35,697 nucleotides of DNA from Cyanobacteria bacterium FACHB-63 (GCA_014695255.1 JACJNX010000097.1:1-35697), one strand, 5' to 3'; counted from the stretch's first letter, positions 1 to 6,742 are shown. Numbers and translations: made by a program. Notes: generated from the letters alone by a model not told the origin.

Positions 1-156
1 GCTGCGCCGCTTTGTGCGGGTCACGCCCCTGAAAACTTCGCCATCATTAGGACCATTGCCATCAATCTGTTTCGTCAGCACGGCTTTGCTTCGATGACTC
101 AAGCATTAAGACAACTTGCTCATGATGTGCATCGCCTCTTTTCCTTCTTTCAATAA
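1..156 (+). mobile_element. C-terminal end of an ISAs1-like transposase
   Basis: Frame 1 is open from the first base of the window to a TAA at 154-156 and gives about 51 residues, including HAPENFAIIRTIAINLFRQ. Asn-Leu-type helices of this kind close DDE transposases of the ISAs1 (H-repeat) family. Ten bases after the stop the sequence CAGCCCTG (159-166) is the reverse complement of CAGGGCTG, the sort of terminus ISAs1 elements carry, so the element probably ends at 166. The rest of the element lies to the left, outside the window. Family assignment is from memory of motifs and could be another DDE family. Confidence 0.6.
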
Positions 157-511
157 ATCAGCCCTGCCCTATAAGGGGGGGCACTCAGGAACAGATTTCG
201 CGACACCCAGTGGAACGCCTGTCTACGCAATGGGGAACGGTGTTGTGTCTCATGCGGCTTATGCTGGTGGCTATGGGTATAGAGTCGATGTCAAGCATGA
301 GGGAGGCATCCTCTCCCGATACGCTCACCTTTCAGAAATGGCGGTAAGGGTAGGTCAACAGGTGCAACGAGGGCAAGAAATCGCTAAGACTGGGGAGTCT
401 GGAATAGGGACGGGACCACACCTGCACTTAGATCTGTTCAAGGGAAGTAGAAACATGCAACCGGGAGATTTAGGCTTACTCGATTGCTCCAAACTAGGTG
501 TGTTTACTTGA
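116..511 (+). CDS. M23-family peptidase, 5' end probably cut off by an insertion sequence
   Basis: The protein is a zinc metallopeptidase of the LytM/M23 type, which cuts peptide cross-links in peptidoglycan. The metal and catalytic set is visible: His23 and Asp27 in GHSGTDFA, then SRYAHLS, then the HLHLD motif near residue 100, with the usual glycine-rich beta strands between. The nominal start (TTG at 116, or ATG at 122/125) overlaps the transposase reading frame, and the M23 homology begins only after the inferred IS end at 166. A normal M23 protein would carry a signal peptide and linker upstream, so the first ~17 residues are probably IS-derived and the gene a 5'-truncated remnant with an intact catalytic core. 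A terminator follows at 553-585. Domain call is firm; functionality is doubtful. Confidence 0.8.
   Translation: MLMMCIASFPSFNKSALPYKGGHSGTDFATPSGTPVYAMGNGVVSHAAYAGGYGYRVDVKHEGGILSRYAHLSEMAVRVGQQVQRGQEIAKTGESGIGTGPHLHLDLFKGSRNMQPGDLGLLDCSKLGVFT
159..166 (-). repeat. Probable terminal inverted-repeat tip of the insertion sequence
   Basis: Read from outside inwards the bases are CAGGGCTG, the expected tip of ISAs1-type elements. It sits exactly between the transposase stop and the first residue with M23 homology. The other end is outside the window, so neither the repeat nor a target duplication can be confirmed. Confidence 0.45.
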
Positions 512-552
512 CCTAACGCTTAGACCGTTGTTCAGGAGAAAGACTTGGGGAT

Positions 553-585
553 ATGCTGAGAATATCAACATCTCAGCATCTTTTT
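553..585 (+). terminator. Rho-independent terminator after the M23 gene
   Basis: A 9-bp perfect stem, ATGCTGAGA (553-561) with TCTCAGCAT (571-579), has a 9-base loop and is followed by a run of five T residues at 581-585. Confidence 0.8.
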
Positions 586-756
586 ATGGCAGGCAGCAAT
601 CGCAGAGTTAACCCGACCTGCAAACACTCTAGCCAGTCGATAGATTCCTTGTGATTTAGTTTGAGGTTGTTGCGATCAACGCATCGAGCGCGGGAACACT
701 AAACGCTAGGATCGTCCGCGCCTTAGACGGAATGCCTAAAGAATTCTTTCCATAAA

Positions 757-951
757 ATGAAAAATTGCAAAAGACTTGGGATTGCTGTCCTACTCGCAAT
801 CACCGTTTCTCTTGCTTTCGGGATCTGCGCTTTGATTGGTGAGTACATTTTCAATCCAAACGCTGACAAGGCGACGATCGGGAAAATGATTCTTGCTCTT
901 GCAGAGGTTTTAACGCCCCTTCTGCAACTGCTGATCTCATTCCTCGGTTAG
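757..951 (+). CDS. Small two-helix membrane protein, unknown function
   Basis: 64 residues beginning MKNCKRLGIAVLLAITVSL. A first hydrophobic segment spans about residues 8-29 and a second about 42-63, joined by a short polar loop (NPNADKAT), so a two-pass membrane protein of holin-like size is the simplest reading. I do not recognise a family. No clear ribosome-binding site precedes the ATG. A strong terminator hairpin begins 52 bases after the stop, which supports this being a transcribed gene. It stands alone on the plus strand within the island. Confidence 0.5.
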   Translation: MKNCKRLGIAVLLAITVSLAFGICALIGEYIFNPNADKATIGKMILALAEVLTPLLQLLISFLG

Positions 952-1003
952 CGTCTCCAGATCCAACCAGAGATCGCCTCTAGCGCTTAGTTTGCCCTAG
1001 AAC

Positions 1004-1039
1004 AATCCCAAGTAAGGTCTAACAATCTTACTTGGGATT
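1004..1039. terminator. Perfect 13-bp hairpin, probable terminator
   Basis: AATCCCAAGTAAG (1004-1016) pairs perfectly with CTTACTTGGGATT (1027-1039) around a 10-base loop. TTGTCTT follows on the plus strand. The loop itself contains GTCTAAC, the motif that recurs further right. Confidence 0.7.
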
Positions 1040-1246
1040 TGTCTTGAGACGATCCATAAGGTTGTGTCTAAAAAACGAGCGTTTTTTGGAACACCCAAAT
1101 GAGCCAAATTGAAGCCGCACCCCTGTCCTTCGGATGCTGCTTGTTGTGGAACAGAATGAAGCAGCGAATCTGCCGCGCATAAGCTTTTTGGGCGGTGGTG
1201 TCATCTCTCGATCCTGCTCATCAATCAAATCGGGTTGAACGGGATC

Positions 1247-1519
1247 TTAGACAGAATAGTACAAACCTTTTTTGAGAAGAAATACGGAAATTTTCGGTCT
1301 AATTCCCCTGCGGAGGGGTAATATGCGGAACATGAGCCGGTCTAACATTCCAAATCCCGGTATTAGACAGAAAGAGTCAGTCTAATGTCTCAGTTTTGGG
1401 TGTTATAGCGACTCTCAGCAGCCTAAATCGCCCTGACAGGAGTTATGCCGACCATTTTCGGTCTAACGTCCAGATGTGGATGATTAGGCAGAAAGAGTCC
1501 GTCTAAACAATTGTTAGAC
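1247..1519. repeat. Gene-free array of GTCTAA/TTAGAC motifs
   Basis: Nine copies of a six-base motif occur in both orientations: TTAGAC at 1247, 1363 and 1514 (TTAGGC variant at 1484), and GTCTAA at 1297, 1340, 1380, 1461 and 1501. Two 47-bp modules at 1339-1385 and 1460-1506 share one layout: GGTCTAAC, 16 variable bases, TTAGRCAGAAAGAGTC, then GTCTAA. No gene is visible in 952-1555 apart from this array and the 1004-1039 hairpin. Clustered short sites in both orientations resemble transposase-binding ends of Tn7/Tn5053-like elements, or a multi-site operator. The function is inferred only. Confidence 0.6.
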
Positions 1520-1717
1520 AGACATAACTGATACATACATAGTTAGAGCGCCGCGATGATTCCACATAGAGAAATTCTCTTACAAGCACGTAAATTCTAT
1601 TCACAGTGTGCAAACAAAGTAGAGAATAATATTCAAACTCAAGGGCTTACCCCATTGCTTTCAACTTAAATTATTGGAATAGGTATCGCCACTGAGTGGG
1701 TAAGGCGTGCGGCAGAG

Positions 1718-2284
1718 ATGGACAATATTTATTACATGGGTAAAAACTTAAATAAATCGAAGAGTAGCGACTTGTTTGTTGAACTTTTACGATTTAACTT
1801 CTCGTGGTTTGCTCTCAACGCAGTATTTACCCGAAATGAATTGCTGTCTTTATTTGGAACACCCTCTGATAAAAGTGAGTACTCAGCATTTCATCTTCTA
1901 TACACAAATGCTATGCCAACAAATGCAGCAGTACGTTTACAGAAACTCCATCTGCTGCTGAACGCACCAATTTCAACACGGATGCCGACTGCCACTGGTA
2001 ATTCTTCCGTTTCTACCCTACAAGCTATCTATCTAAAATATTTGCCAAGCAATATTCGTGGGCGTACTGCCAGAGCTATGCAGCAGGCAGTGCAGGCAGG
2101 AAATGCCAACTCCCTTGACATGCCTACCCTTTTATACGGGTTTCGGAACTGGTCTGTTCATGGCAATGCACTCCACGGCTGCTTTGGGAGCCACCCTGGA
2201 TTCTACGAATATACATGTCTCCTTCAAGAGACATTAGCAGACGTGCATTATGACATATCTAACAAACTTAGCAGTTTACTTTAG
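1718..2284 (+). CDS. HEPN-like protein, probably the C-terminal part of a nonsense-interrupted gene
   Basis: 188 residues, mostly helical. The motif FRNWSVHGNAL near residue 145 contains Arg-x4-His, the signature of HEPN-fold proteins, many of which are RNases in toxin-antitoxin or defence systems. Upstream the same frame is open back to an ATG at 1556 (MIPHREILLQARKFYSQ...) except for one TAA at 1667-1669. The bases between that TAA and ATG 1718 also read as protein (ATEWVRRAAEMDN). The likely ancestral gene is 1556-2284 with a single nonsense codon. A shortened product from 1718 keeps the HEPN motif. An integron attC site follows at 2553, so this may itself be a cassette gene. HEPN call is moderate; target and function unknown. 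Confidence 0.6.
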   Translation: MDNIYYMGKNLNKSKSSDLFVELLRFNFSWFALNAVFTRNELLSLFGTPSDKSEYSAFHLLYTNAMPTNAAVRLQKLHLLLNAPISTRMPTATGNSSVSTLQAIYLKYLPSNIRGRTARAMQQAVQAGNANSLDMPTLLYGFRNWSVHGNALHGCFGSHPGFYEYTCLLQETLADVHYDISNKLSSLL

Positions 2285-2300
2285 AGCTTCAAAACCCTAA

Positions 2301-2330
2301 GACCTGACAACCCTTTCGGACTATCAGGTC
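2301..2330. terminator. Hairpin after the HEPN-like gene
   Basis: GACCTGA (2301-2307) pairs with TCAGGTC (2324-2330), 17 bases after the stop codon. There is no T tract, so termination is only a possibility. Confidence 0.4.
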
Positions 2331-2552
2331 GACACCTCGACCCGCCCAAGAAGTCACTTGTGTCGTGTGGTGGGCGGCTAGGGAGTTGCGCTGTGTCCTG
2401 CAAAACAGCAGGCTAAGCTTGAGATTTAATTGCTTAAACTAAGTTATCACTTAGTATCGTACGTATTATAGACCAAGGTAGCAGAATTTAGGAAATTGTA
2501 GAAGTATAAACCCCAATACCCTTTAAATACAGGAATGTTCAACCTCAGTCAT

Positions 2553-2636
2553 GTCTAACAATTCGCTTGGAGCGGACTATTAGAAGTTGCTCTGAGTTCA
2601 AGGCCACTTGCAGCCGCTCAAGCGAACCGTTATGCC
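2553..2636 (+). repeat. Integron attC recombination site
   Basis: The left core GTCTAAC (2553-2559) and right core GTTATGC (2629-2635) bracket a stem: TTCGCTTGGAGCGG in the left arm pairs with CCGCTCAAGCGAA in the right arm, perfect except for one extra G in the left arm. The two-base spacers (AA and CC) do not pair. This combination of R/L boxes, an extrahelical base and unpaired spacer is the attC design recognised by integron integrases. The next gene starts 33 bases downstream, the usual cassette spacing. No integron integrase is in the window. The outer R boxes are only partly complementary, as expected at a junction between two cassettes. Confidence 0.8.
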
Positions 2637-2667
2637 ACAAACTAATTGGTAGCACAGATAACCTTGA

Positions 2668-3690
2668 ATGCATCAGTATGAATCTATAAGTTTTGCTATG
2701 ACAATTACGGAAAATTTGGCTATGCTCACTCTAAGTATTATCGCAATCTCATTACTTACAGGCATTTTCTATCAAGCAGTGAGTGAAGCCTTAGATCGAC
2801 GCCGATATCCTCCACAGGGTGAACTTGTGGATATTGGCGGATTTCGTCTACATCTCAACTGTATTGGGCAGGGCACACCAACGGTTGTTCTGGATGCTGG
2901 TGGTGGTGCTCCCTCAATTACATGGGGCTTGGTTCCATCTGAAATTGCTAAATTTACCCGTGTTTGCACTTATGATCGAGCGGGATTTGGTTGGAGTGAT
3001 CCCAATCCCAGAATCTCCCGCACCAGTCAGCAGAGCGTTGATGAATTACATTTACTTTTGACTAAGGCTGGAATTAATCCTCCCTACATTTTAGTTGGAC
3101 ACTCATTGGGCGGAGTGAATATGCGGCTGTATGCAAGTCAATATTCAGAAGATGTGGTCGGATTAGTGTTAGTCGATTCTTCCCATGAAAATCAGATGAC
3201 ATCCGAAATGTGGAGGCGCATAAAAATGCAGTCTTGGCTTTATCAGGTTTTGAGGGTTGTCAGTCAGGTTGGGGTGCTGCGATTAATTGGGGAGATGAAT
3301 CTGTTACCAATTCTTGAGGACATTAAGCGAGAAATTAAAAAATATCCGCTGGCAGTACAAACTTTATTTGATACCTATAAATCCTTCTGTTACCGTCCCG
3401 ACTATTGGGCAACTGCATCTAGTGAATTTGCCAATATAAAAAAGAGCTTTGAGGAACTTCAATCAGTTACATCACTGGGTAGCCTGCCTTTGATTGTGTT
3501 GAGCCAAGGTTCTAAAGATTCAAAGATGAGTGATGAAAGATTCCAGAAATGGGCATCGCTTCAGTTAGACTTGACCAAACTATCGTCAAATAGCCAACGT
3601 ATCATTGCACAAAATAGTGGACATCTTGTGCAACTAGATCAACCTGAGTTGGTTATTAGTGCAGTCCAACGGTTGATTGAGAGCGTCTAA
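2668..3690 (+). CDS. Alpha/beta-hydrolase on an integron gene cassette
   Basis: 340 residues. A hydrophobic segment at about residues 18-36 suggests an N-terminal membrane anchor. The hydrolase domain then shows the oxyanion/strand region VVLDAGGGAPS, the CTYDRAGFGWSDPNP segment, the nucleophile elbow GHSLGG (Ser146) and a C-terminal catalytic His in NSGHLVQLDQPE. These are hallmarks of the AB_hydrolase_1 group; the substrate cannot be predicted. The gene lies between an attC site (33 bases upstream) and the box GCATAAC 24 bases after the stop. That box is the exact reverse complement of the right core preceding the gene (GTTATGC), as expected for one cassette. The start could also be the ATG at 2698. 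No good ribosome-binding site is seen for either. Confidence 0.85.
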   Translation: MHQYESISFAMTITENLAMLTLSIIAISLLTGIFYQAVSEALDRRRYPPQGELVDIGGFRLHLNCIGQGTPTVVLDAGGGAPSITWGLVPSEIAKFTRVCTYDRAGFGWSDPNPRISRTSQQSVDELHLLLTKAGINPPYILVGHSLGGVNMRLYASQYSEDVVGLVLVDSSHENQMTSEMWRRIKMQSWLYQVLRVVSQVGVLRLIGEMNLLPILEDIKREIKKYPLAVQTLFDTYKSFCYRPDYWATASSEFANIKKSFEELQSVTSLGSLPLIVLSQGSKDSKMSDERFQKWASLQLDLTKLSSNSQRIIAQNSGHLVQLDQPELVISAVQRLIESV

Positions 3691-3715
3691 AGTTATGAGC
3701 CTTAAATTAAGGCAC

Positions 3716-3722
3716 GGCATAA
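3716..3722 (+). repeat. Left core box of a second, degenerate attC site
   Basis: GCATAAC fits the RYYYAAC core and complements GTTATGC at 2629-2635 exactly, as the two ends of one integron cassette should. It is followed by AAACCTGGTACAGCG. I could not find the matching right arm (CCAGGT then GTTRRRY) downstream, so the site seems truncated or rearranged. Confidence 0.45.
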
Positions 3723-3853
3723 CAAACCTGGTACAGCGAACGGTATTAAGCCTTCCTTGGGTTAATGCTGGTGAAGTCACTCTAATTGCAGGGGGGACGC
3801 AGGCTAACAAGCCAGGTGAAGCGGGCTGACAAAGTTGATCTATAAATAGCGAT

Positions 3854-3900
3854 ACGCAGTTAAAGCAGCTAACGATCTGAGTTAGCTGCTTTAACTGCGT
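3854..3900. repeat. Perfect 20-bp inverted repeat
   Basis: ACGCAGTTAAAGCAGCTAAC (3854-3873) and its exact reverse complement (3881-3900) flank a 7-base loop. There is no T tract on either side, so it is not a classical terminator. It lies in the gene-free stretch 3691-4153, which otherwise holds only the attC remnant, the 3914-3965 hairpin and the 4104-4139 terminator. Confidence 0.85.
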
Positions 3901-3913
3901 GGCAAACTAGGGT

Positions 3914-3965
3914 GCTGCTAACAACCGCAATGCACCGGAACGACTCGATAGGGTCGGTTAGCAGC
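3914..3965. repeat. Imperfect inverted repeat with CTAAC/GTTAG tips
   Basis: GCTGCTAAC (3914-3922) pairs with GTTAGCAGC (3957-3965). Further short complementarity (CGAC/GTCG) lies inside. Together with 3854-3900 it forms a pair of palindromes both containing GCTAAC/GTTAGC. Confidence 0.6.
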
Positions 3966-4103
3966 AAAGAGTATCGTGCCGATCAAAGATATTTGTAAAG
4001 TCGTGGGAATCTCACGAGCATCTTTCTACACAACCGTTGCACCTCAGCTTAAGACTGCCACTGTAAGCACCTAATGAAGCAATAGGCAGGCGACCATAAG
4101 AAC

Positions 4104-4139
4104 AATCCCCCGGTAAGCAGTTTTGTCTATTAGGGGATT
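4104..4139. terminator. Terminator hairpin of the AATCCCC type, copy 1
   Basis: AATCCCC (4104-4110) pairs with GGGGATT (4133-4139), followed by TGCTTT. It lies just downstream of the minus-strand gene ending at 4154. A close relative with a perfect 10-bp stem occurs at 5891-5926. Confidence 0.6.
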
Positions 4140-4153
4140 TGCTTTGTGGAGTG

Positions 4154-4543
4154 TTAGTCTCCCCCGCCGATTACAGATCGGTGCATCCAGCAGACCTGGT
4201 TAACTCCCGGTGAAACTGCAAGCCAAAAATCATTAGGATTTCTAGGATTAATTCTTTCAGTGTACCAGGGCAGCAAGGTATAGGTTTTAGGGACGACATA
4301 GGCGACCGGAGCGCGTAACGATGGGTGAGTTCGACAATTAACGTTAGGACGCGCAGAGTAGAAGCCAGCGTACTTATTCTCACTGGTATTAATCCGCTCG
4401 ATCCATCCCTGAGTGTCTGAGCCGTATAGCTTCCACCCCTCCTGATAACGCCTAATCTTGGCTTCCATTGGGTTCTCAGCCCTTGCCGGAGAAACTGAGA
4501 TCACAGCAGCGAGGCTCATCAAGAGTAATAAGAAATGCTTCAT
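4154..4543 (-). CDS. Secreted small protein with an SH3-like fold
   Basis: 129 residues from ATG at 4543. Residues 1-22 form a classical signal peptide (MKHFLLLLMS...) ending at ARA before ENPMEAK. In the mature part the stretch NCRTHPSLRAPVAYVVPK resembles the opening strands of bacterial SH3 domains, and WYTERINPRNPNDFW and VCWMHRSV fit the later strands. Such domains usually bind cell-wall peptides or accompany hydrolases. I chose the internal ATG because it gives the signal peptide and begins 4 bases after the stop of the small gene upstream (4548-4703), suggesting translational coupling. Function is otherwise unknown. Confidence 0.6.
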   Translation of the reverse strand: MKHFLLLLMSLAAVISVSPARAENPMEAKIRRYQEGWKLYGSDTQGWIERINTSENKYAGFYSARPNVNCRTHPSLRAPVAYVVPKTYTLLPWYTERINPRNPNDFWLAVSPGVNQVCWMHRSVIGGGD

Positions 4544-4547
4544 CGCT

Positions 4548-4703
4548 CTAGTACCCTTTCCGTGTGGCTCCGAGGGCATAACACCCAACGGAGAACCCAA
4601 AGACCGACCCTAAGAATTTATTGCCGATCTGACGACCTACAAGGCTACCCGCCCAAGTCGAGCCAATCAGTACGGCTACGATAAACAATGTTCTGCCGCT
4701 CAT
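4548..4703 (-). CDS. 51-residue membrane protein with glycine-rich helices
   Basis: The reading frame from ATG 4703 to TAG 4548 gives MSGRTLFIVAVLIGSTWAGS, then a short basic loop (VGRQIGNKF), a second hydrophobic stretch (LGSVFGFSVGCYALGAT) and the tail RKGY. Gly-rich two-helix proteins of this size occur in holin-like and membrane-toxin families, but I recognise no specific family. It is followed after 4 bases by the SH3-like secreted protein, so the two are probably co-translated. A purine-rich GGGGGAAAA lies just before the ATG. Confidence 0.5.
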   Translation of the reverse strand: MSGRTLFIVAVLIGSTWAGSLVGRQIGNKFLGSVFGFSVGCYALGATRKGY

Positions 4704-4805
4704 GTGTTTTCCCCCACGTCTAACGCATCCATGATTCGGGTCTGTCGCAAGTTATCGGGGAAACGATCGCTGGCTTCATCAAATCAAAATGATCCGGCTG
4801 GCTGT

Positions 4806-5084
4806 CTATTGGTCTTCGTCGGTGGAAGACTCGAAGGTATTCGGTATTCCATGTTCAACTTGGAGATTGTGTACCTCGGCTAAGCTTGAGGCTTGACGAA
4901 GGACTAACGCTAACTGTTTAAGTCGAGACTTCACATTTCTGTTTTCACTTTTCAGCCTATTGATCTCCTCAGTCAACACCCACTCCAATGTTTGCCGAAC
5001 ACCCTCATCATTCGATAAGAGAGAGGACAGGGCTAATTCTCGATGATCAAATTCAGGGGAATCCAGATCGAGAAACTCTTTCAC
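4806..5084 (-). CDS. Small coiled-coil protein, unknown function
   Basis: 92 residues starting at a GTG at 5084; no ATG exists in frame before the upstream stop. GGTAGG immediately precedes the GTG. Residues about 35-65 (LTEEINRLKSENRNVKSRLK and onward) show heptad spacing of leucines typical of a coiled coil. The ends are acidic. It lies 45 bases downstream of the gene at 5130-5471 on the same strand, so the two may form an operon. I do not recognise a family. Confidence 0.5.
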   Translation of the reverse strand: MKEFLDLDSPEFDHRELALSSLLSNDEGVRQTLEWVLTEEINRLKSENRNVKSRLKQLALVLRQASSLAEVHNLQVEHGIPNTFESSTDEDQ

Positions 5085-5129
5085 CCTACCTAAGATCGCT
5101 TCGGTCGATTTTTCCCGTTGTTTGCATAT

Positions 5130-5471
5130 TTAAGCTTCCGTGTAGTTGCCATCGGGATCTGGCAGTCTTTCGAGTTGTTCTGGAGTCGGCACTGAAATGA
5201 AGGTTCTACTATCAGTGGCAACACGCCATCCACTCCCAACGTTCACCATCTCTTTCCCGCTCGAAGTCGAGAAACGTCTGTTCTCGACCGTGAGTGAGTT
5301 GGCAAGTTTGAGAGTGATCCTTGCAGTTCTTTCTACAGCAGGGCTGTTGAGTGACGCAAGCTTTGACTGATCTGTATGGAACTCAGGATCAAGCGTTAGT
5401 ACAACGATATCGCCTTCCTCTAGATTTGAAAGTTGTCTTGCTGATTCAGCTTTAGGATCGCCGCTTTCCAT
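5130..5471 (-). CDS. Hypothetical protein, unknown function
   Basis: 113 residues from ATG 5471 (MESGDPKAESARQLSNLEEG), with a GGAG-type ribosome-binding site upstream. The composition is soluble and beta-rich (DIVVLTLDPEF, ARITLKLANSLTVENRRFS, GWRVATDSRTF). There is no signal peptide, membrane segment or recognisable motif. It is followed by the coiled-coil protein gene. Small unrecognised genes of this kind are common in mobile islands. Confidence 0.5.
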   Translation of the reverse strand: MESGDPKAESARQLSNLEEGDIVVLTLDPEFHTDQSKLASLNSPAVERTARITLKLANSLTVENRRFSTSSGKEMVNVGSGWRVATDSRTFISVPTPEQLERLPDPDGNYTEA

Positions 5472-5578
5472 TTGTCACCGCTCCATCAGTGCGACCCAAA
5501 GATAACGCGATCATTCGTTCTTCTGCCACTGTTAGGTTTGGTCTTCAGTCGAAACTTCTGCCCGACCACAAGATCTAT

Positions 5579-5743
5579 CTAGCCCTCCTCCAACTCAAAA
5601 TCCTCTTTTGATGCACCACAAACCGGGCAGACCCAATCCTCAGCAATATCCTCAAAAGCCGTACCCGGTGCAATGCCACTATCCGGATCTCCTACAGTGG
5701 GATCGTAAGTGTAGCCACAGACGCTACAAATGTATTTCTTCAT
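5579..5743 (-). CDS. Rubredoxin
   Basis: 54 residues from ATG 5743, preceded by the strong ribosome-binding site AGGAGA. The two iron-binding knuckles are intact: [10 protein letters not shown] (Cys6, Cys9) and CPVCGASK (Cys39, Cys42), with the conserved GxAFEDI and DWVCP segments between. Rubredoxins carry one Fe(Cys)4 centre and pass single electrons to partners such as reductases, peroxide-scavenging enzymes or diiron proteins. It lacks the membrane anchor of the photosystem-II rubredoxin RubA of cyanobacteria, so it is a soluble accessory type. No partner enzyme is adjacent, and the genes around it are small unknowns of the island. Confidence 0.93.
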   Translation of the reverse strand: MKKYICSVCGYTYDPTVGDPDSGIAPGTAFEDIAEDWVCPVCGASKEDFELEEG

Positions 5744-5890
5744 AAGCTGCTCTCCTAATTATCTAGAGCCTTTATTTGTACCGACGTCGTGTTCGCAGAC
5801 ACACCACTTTGAGAGGGAGGGAAGCCCTGCCCTAGGTCAAGTTATCCTACAAAGAATAACTTACAAGCCTCTTAATTTACTCCACAAATT

Positions 5891-5926
5891 AATCCCCCGA
5901 TAAGTACTTTCGCCTGTCGGGGGATT
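5891..5926. terminator. Terminator hairpin of the AATCCCC type, copy 2
   Basis: AATCCCCCGA (5891-5900) pairs perfectly with TCGGGGGATT (5917-5926), followed by TGCTTT. It shares stem and tail with the hairpin at 4104-4139. Confidence 0.75.
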
Positions 5927-5963
5927 TGCTTTATATGAGAGGTCAATGGGGATTCCCTTAGAC

Positions 5964-6095
5964 CTACTTTTTTCTCTGACTTGCGTACTCTTGGATCATT
6001 TCTTCGCTCAACTCGTCGATCGTGCATCGGTTGGCTTGGGAAGCGATCGCGAGATCAACGATGAAACTTTAGGCAGTGCTTAGGGTCTTGCTCAT
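5964..6095 (-). pseudogene. Small ORF interrupted by one in-frame TAA
   Basis: From ATG 6095 the frame reads MSKTLSTA, then TAA, then continues open as SFIVDLAIASQANRC and DELSEEMIQEYASQRKK to TAG at 5964. The second part is protein-like and acidic/basic at its C-terminus. The ATG overlaps the stop of the fragment upstream in an ATGA arrangement, as in an operon. It is either a nonsense-inactivated 43-residue gene or two unrelated short frames. Family unknown. Confidence 0.35.
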
Positions 6096-6271
6096 GCTTC
6101 GGTATCCTCCTGACTCTGATTGGACTTGCGATCTCCTCCATGCTGAAGCGTTGGTTCAATCTCTAAGCCTTGCTGATCCTCTAAATACTTAGCCGCCAGA
6201 AAGTTAAGCAGAGATCCAATAGATCGCCGCTCCTTCTTTGCCTGCGCCCGTAACGGTTCGTATAAGTCAGT
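6092..6271 (-). pseudogene. Ribbon-helix-helix-like protein fragment without a start codon
   Basis: The frame from 6271 to TGA 6092 reads TDLYEPLRAQAKKERRSIGS then LLNFLAAKYLEDQQG and a polar tail. DLYEPLRAQAKKERRSIGSLL matches the helix-turn-helix part of CopG/Arc-type ribbon-helix-helix repressors. The preceding beta strand and start codon are missing: a TGA stands two codons upstream, and the frame overlaps the end of the recombinase remnant. The junction looks like a deletion that fused two genes out of frame. Confidence 0.5.
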
Positions 6272-6608
6272 TCAGATACTCTGTCTTGAAATTTTGCACT
6301 AGATGGGAGACTGGGATTTCATGTGGCTGCAAAGCGCGATCGCGCTCCCAGTTCACCCATAAGAATGTATCAGTGGCGATTTCCTTTCCAAGTTGATGTG
6401 CTTTCGCTTCAACTTCCCTCAGCCCGTCCGCAGTCGCCGGAATCCCCAAGCGGACATCCTGCTGTTTTCTGCCGATGCCTGACTTGATCGGCAGTGTCGC
6501 CCTAAGCCCTAGCACCTTGCCATTGATCCGGACTCTGACCGGGATATTTGCTTGTTTTAAGTGATCGTTGATCCTCTGTACTTGAGTCTCCAACGGGAGT
6601 TTAGCCAT
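6267..6608 (-). pseudogene. Tyrosine recombinase (phage-type integrase) N-terminal remnant
   Basis: 113 residues from ATG 6608. The stretch LGLRATLPIKSGIGRKQQDVRLGIPATADGL followed by REVEAKAHQLGKEIATDTFLWVNW corresponds to the arm-binding N-terminal domain of cyanobacterial integrases. The protein stops right where the core-binding domain would begin (SHLVQNFKTEYLN); the catalytic R-H-R-Y part is absent. A complete enzyme would be about 350-400 residues. The gene reads away from the tRNA-Val 3' fragment at 6743-6788, the normal position of an integrase beside its att site. It is almost certainly inactive. Confidence 0.7.
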
Positions 6609-6742
6609 AGCCCTACATCAGCCCTAAAAATCTGACAGATTCCGGTCATTTTAAGCTGATTCTGGATGATTATAAACTCCACAGAAAGCGCTTAAAGCCA
6701 TAAATACCAATCATTACGCTACATCTAGCGCTTAATGCTTCA

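Noticed and set aside
1028-1228. 66-residue minus-strand open frame
   Set aside because: Its composition looks random (Arg/Ser/Phe-rich), it runs into the 1004-1039 hairpin, and no motif is seen. It may be scrambled IS debris.
1247-1519. CRISPR array
   Set aside because: The repeated units are six bases, irregularly spaced and in both orientations; the two 47-bp modules are 121 bases apart with no equal spacers. No cas gene is present.
1461-1519. An attC site between GTCTAAC (1461) and GTTAGAC (1513)
   Set aside because: The outer 7-mers are complementary, but the inner L boxes do not pair, so the stem needed for attC folding is absent.
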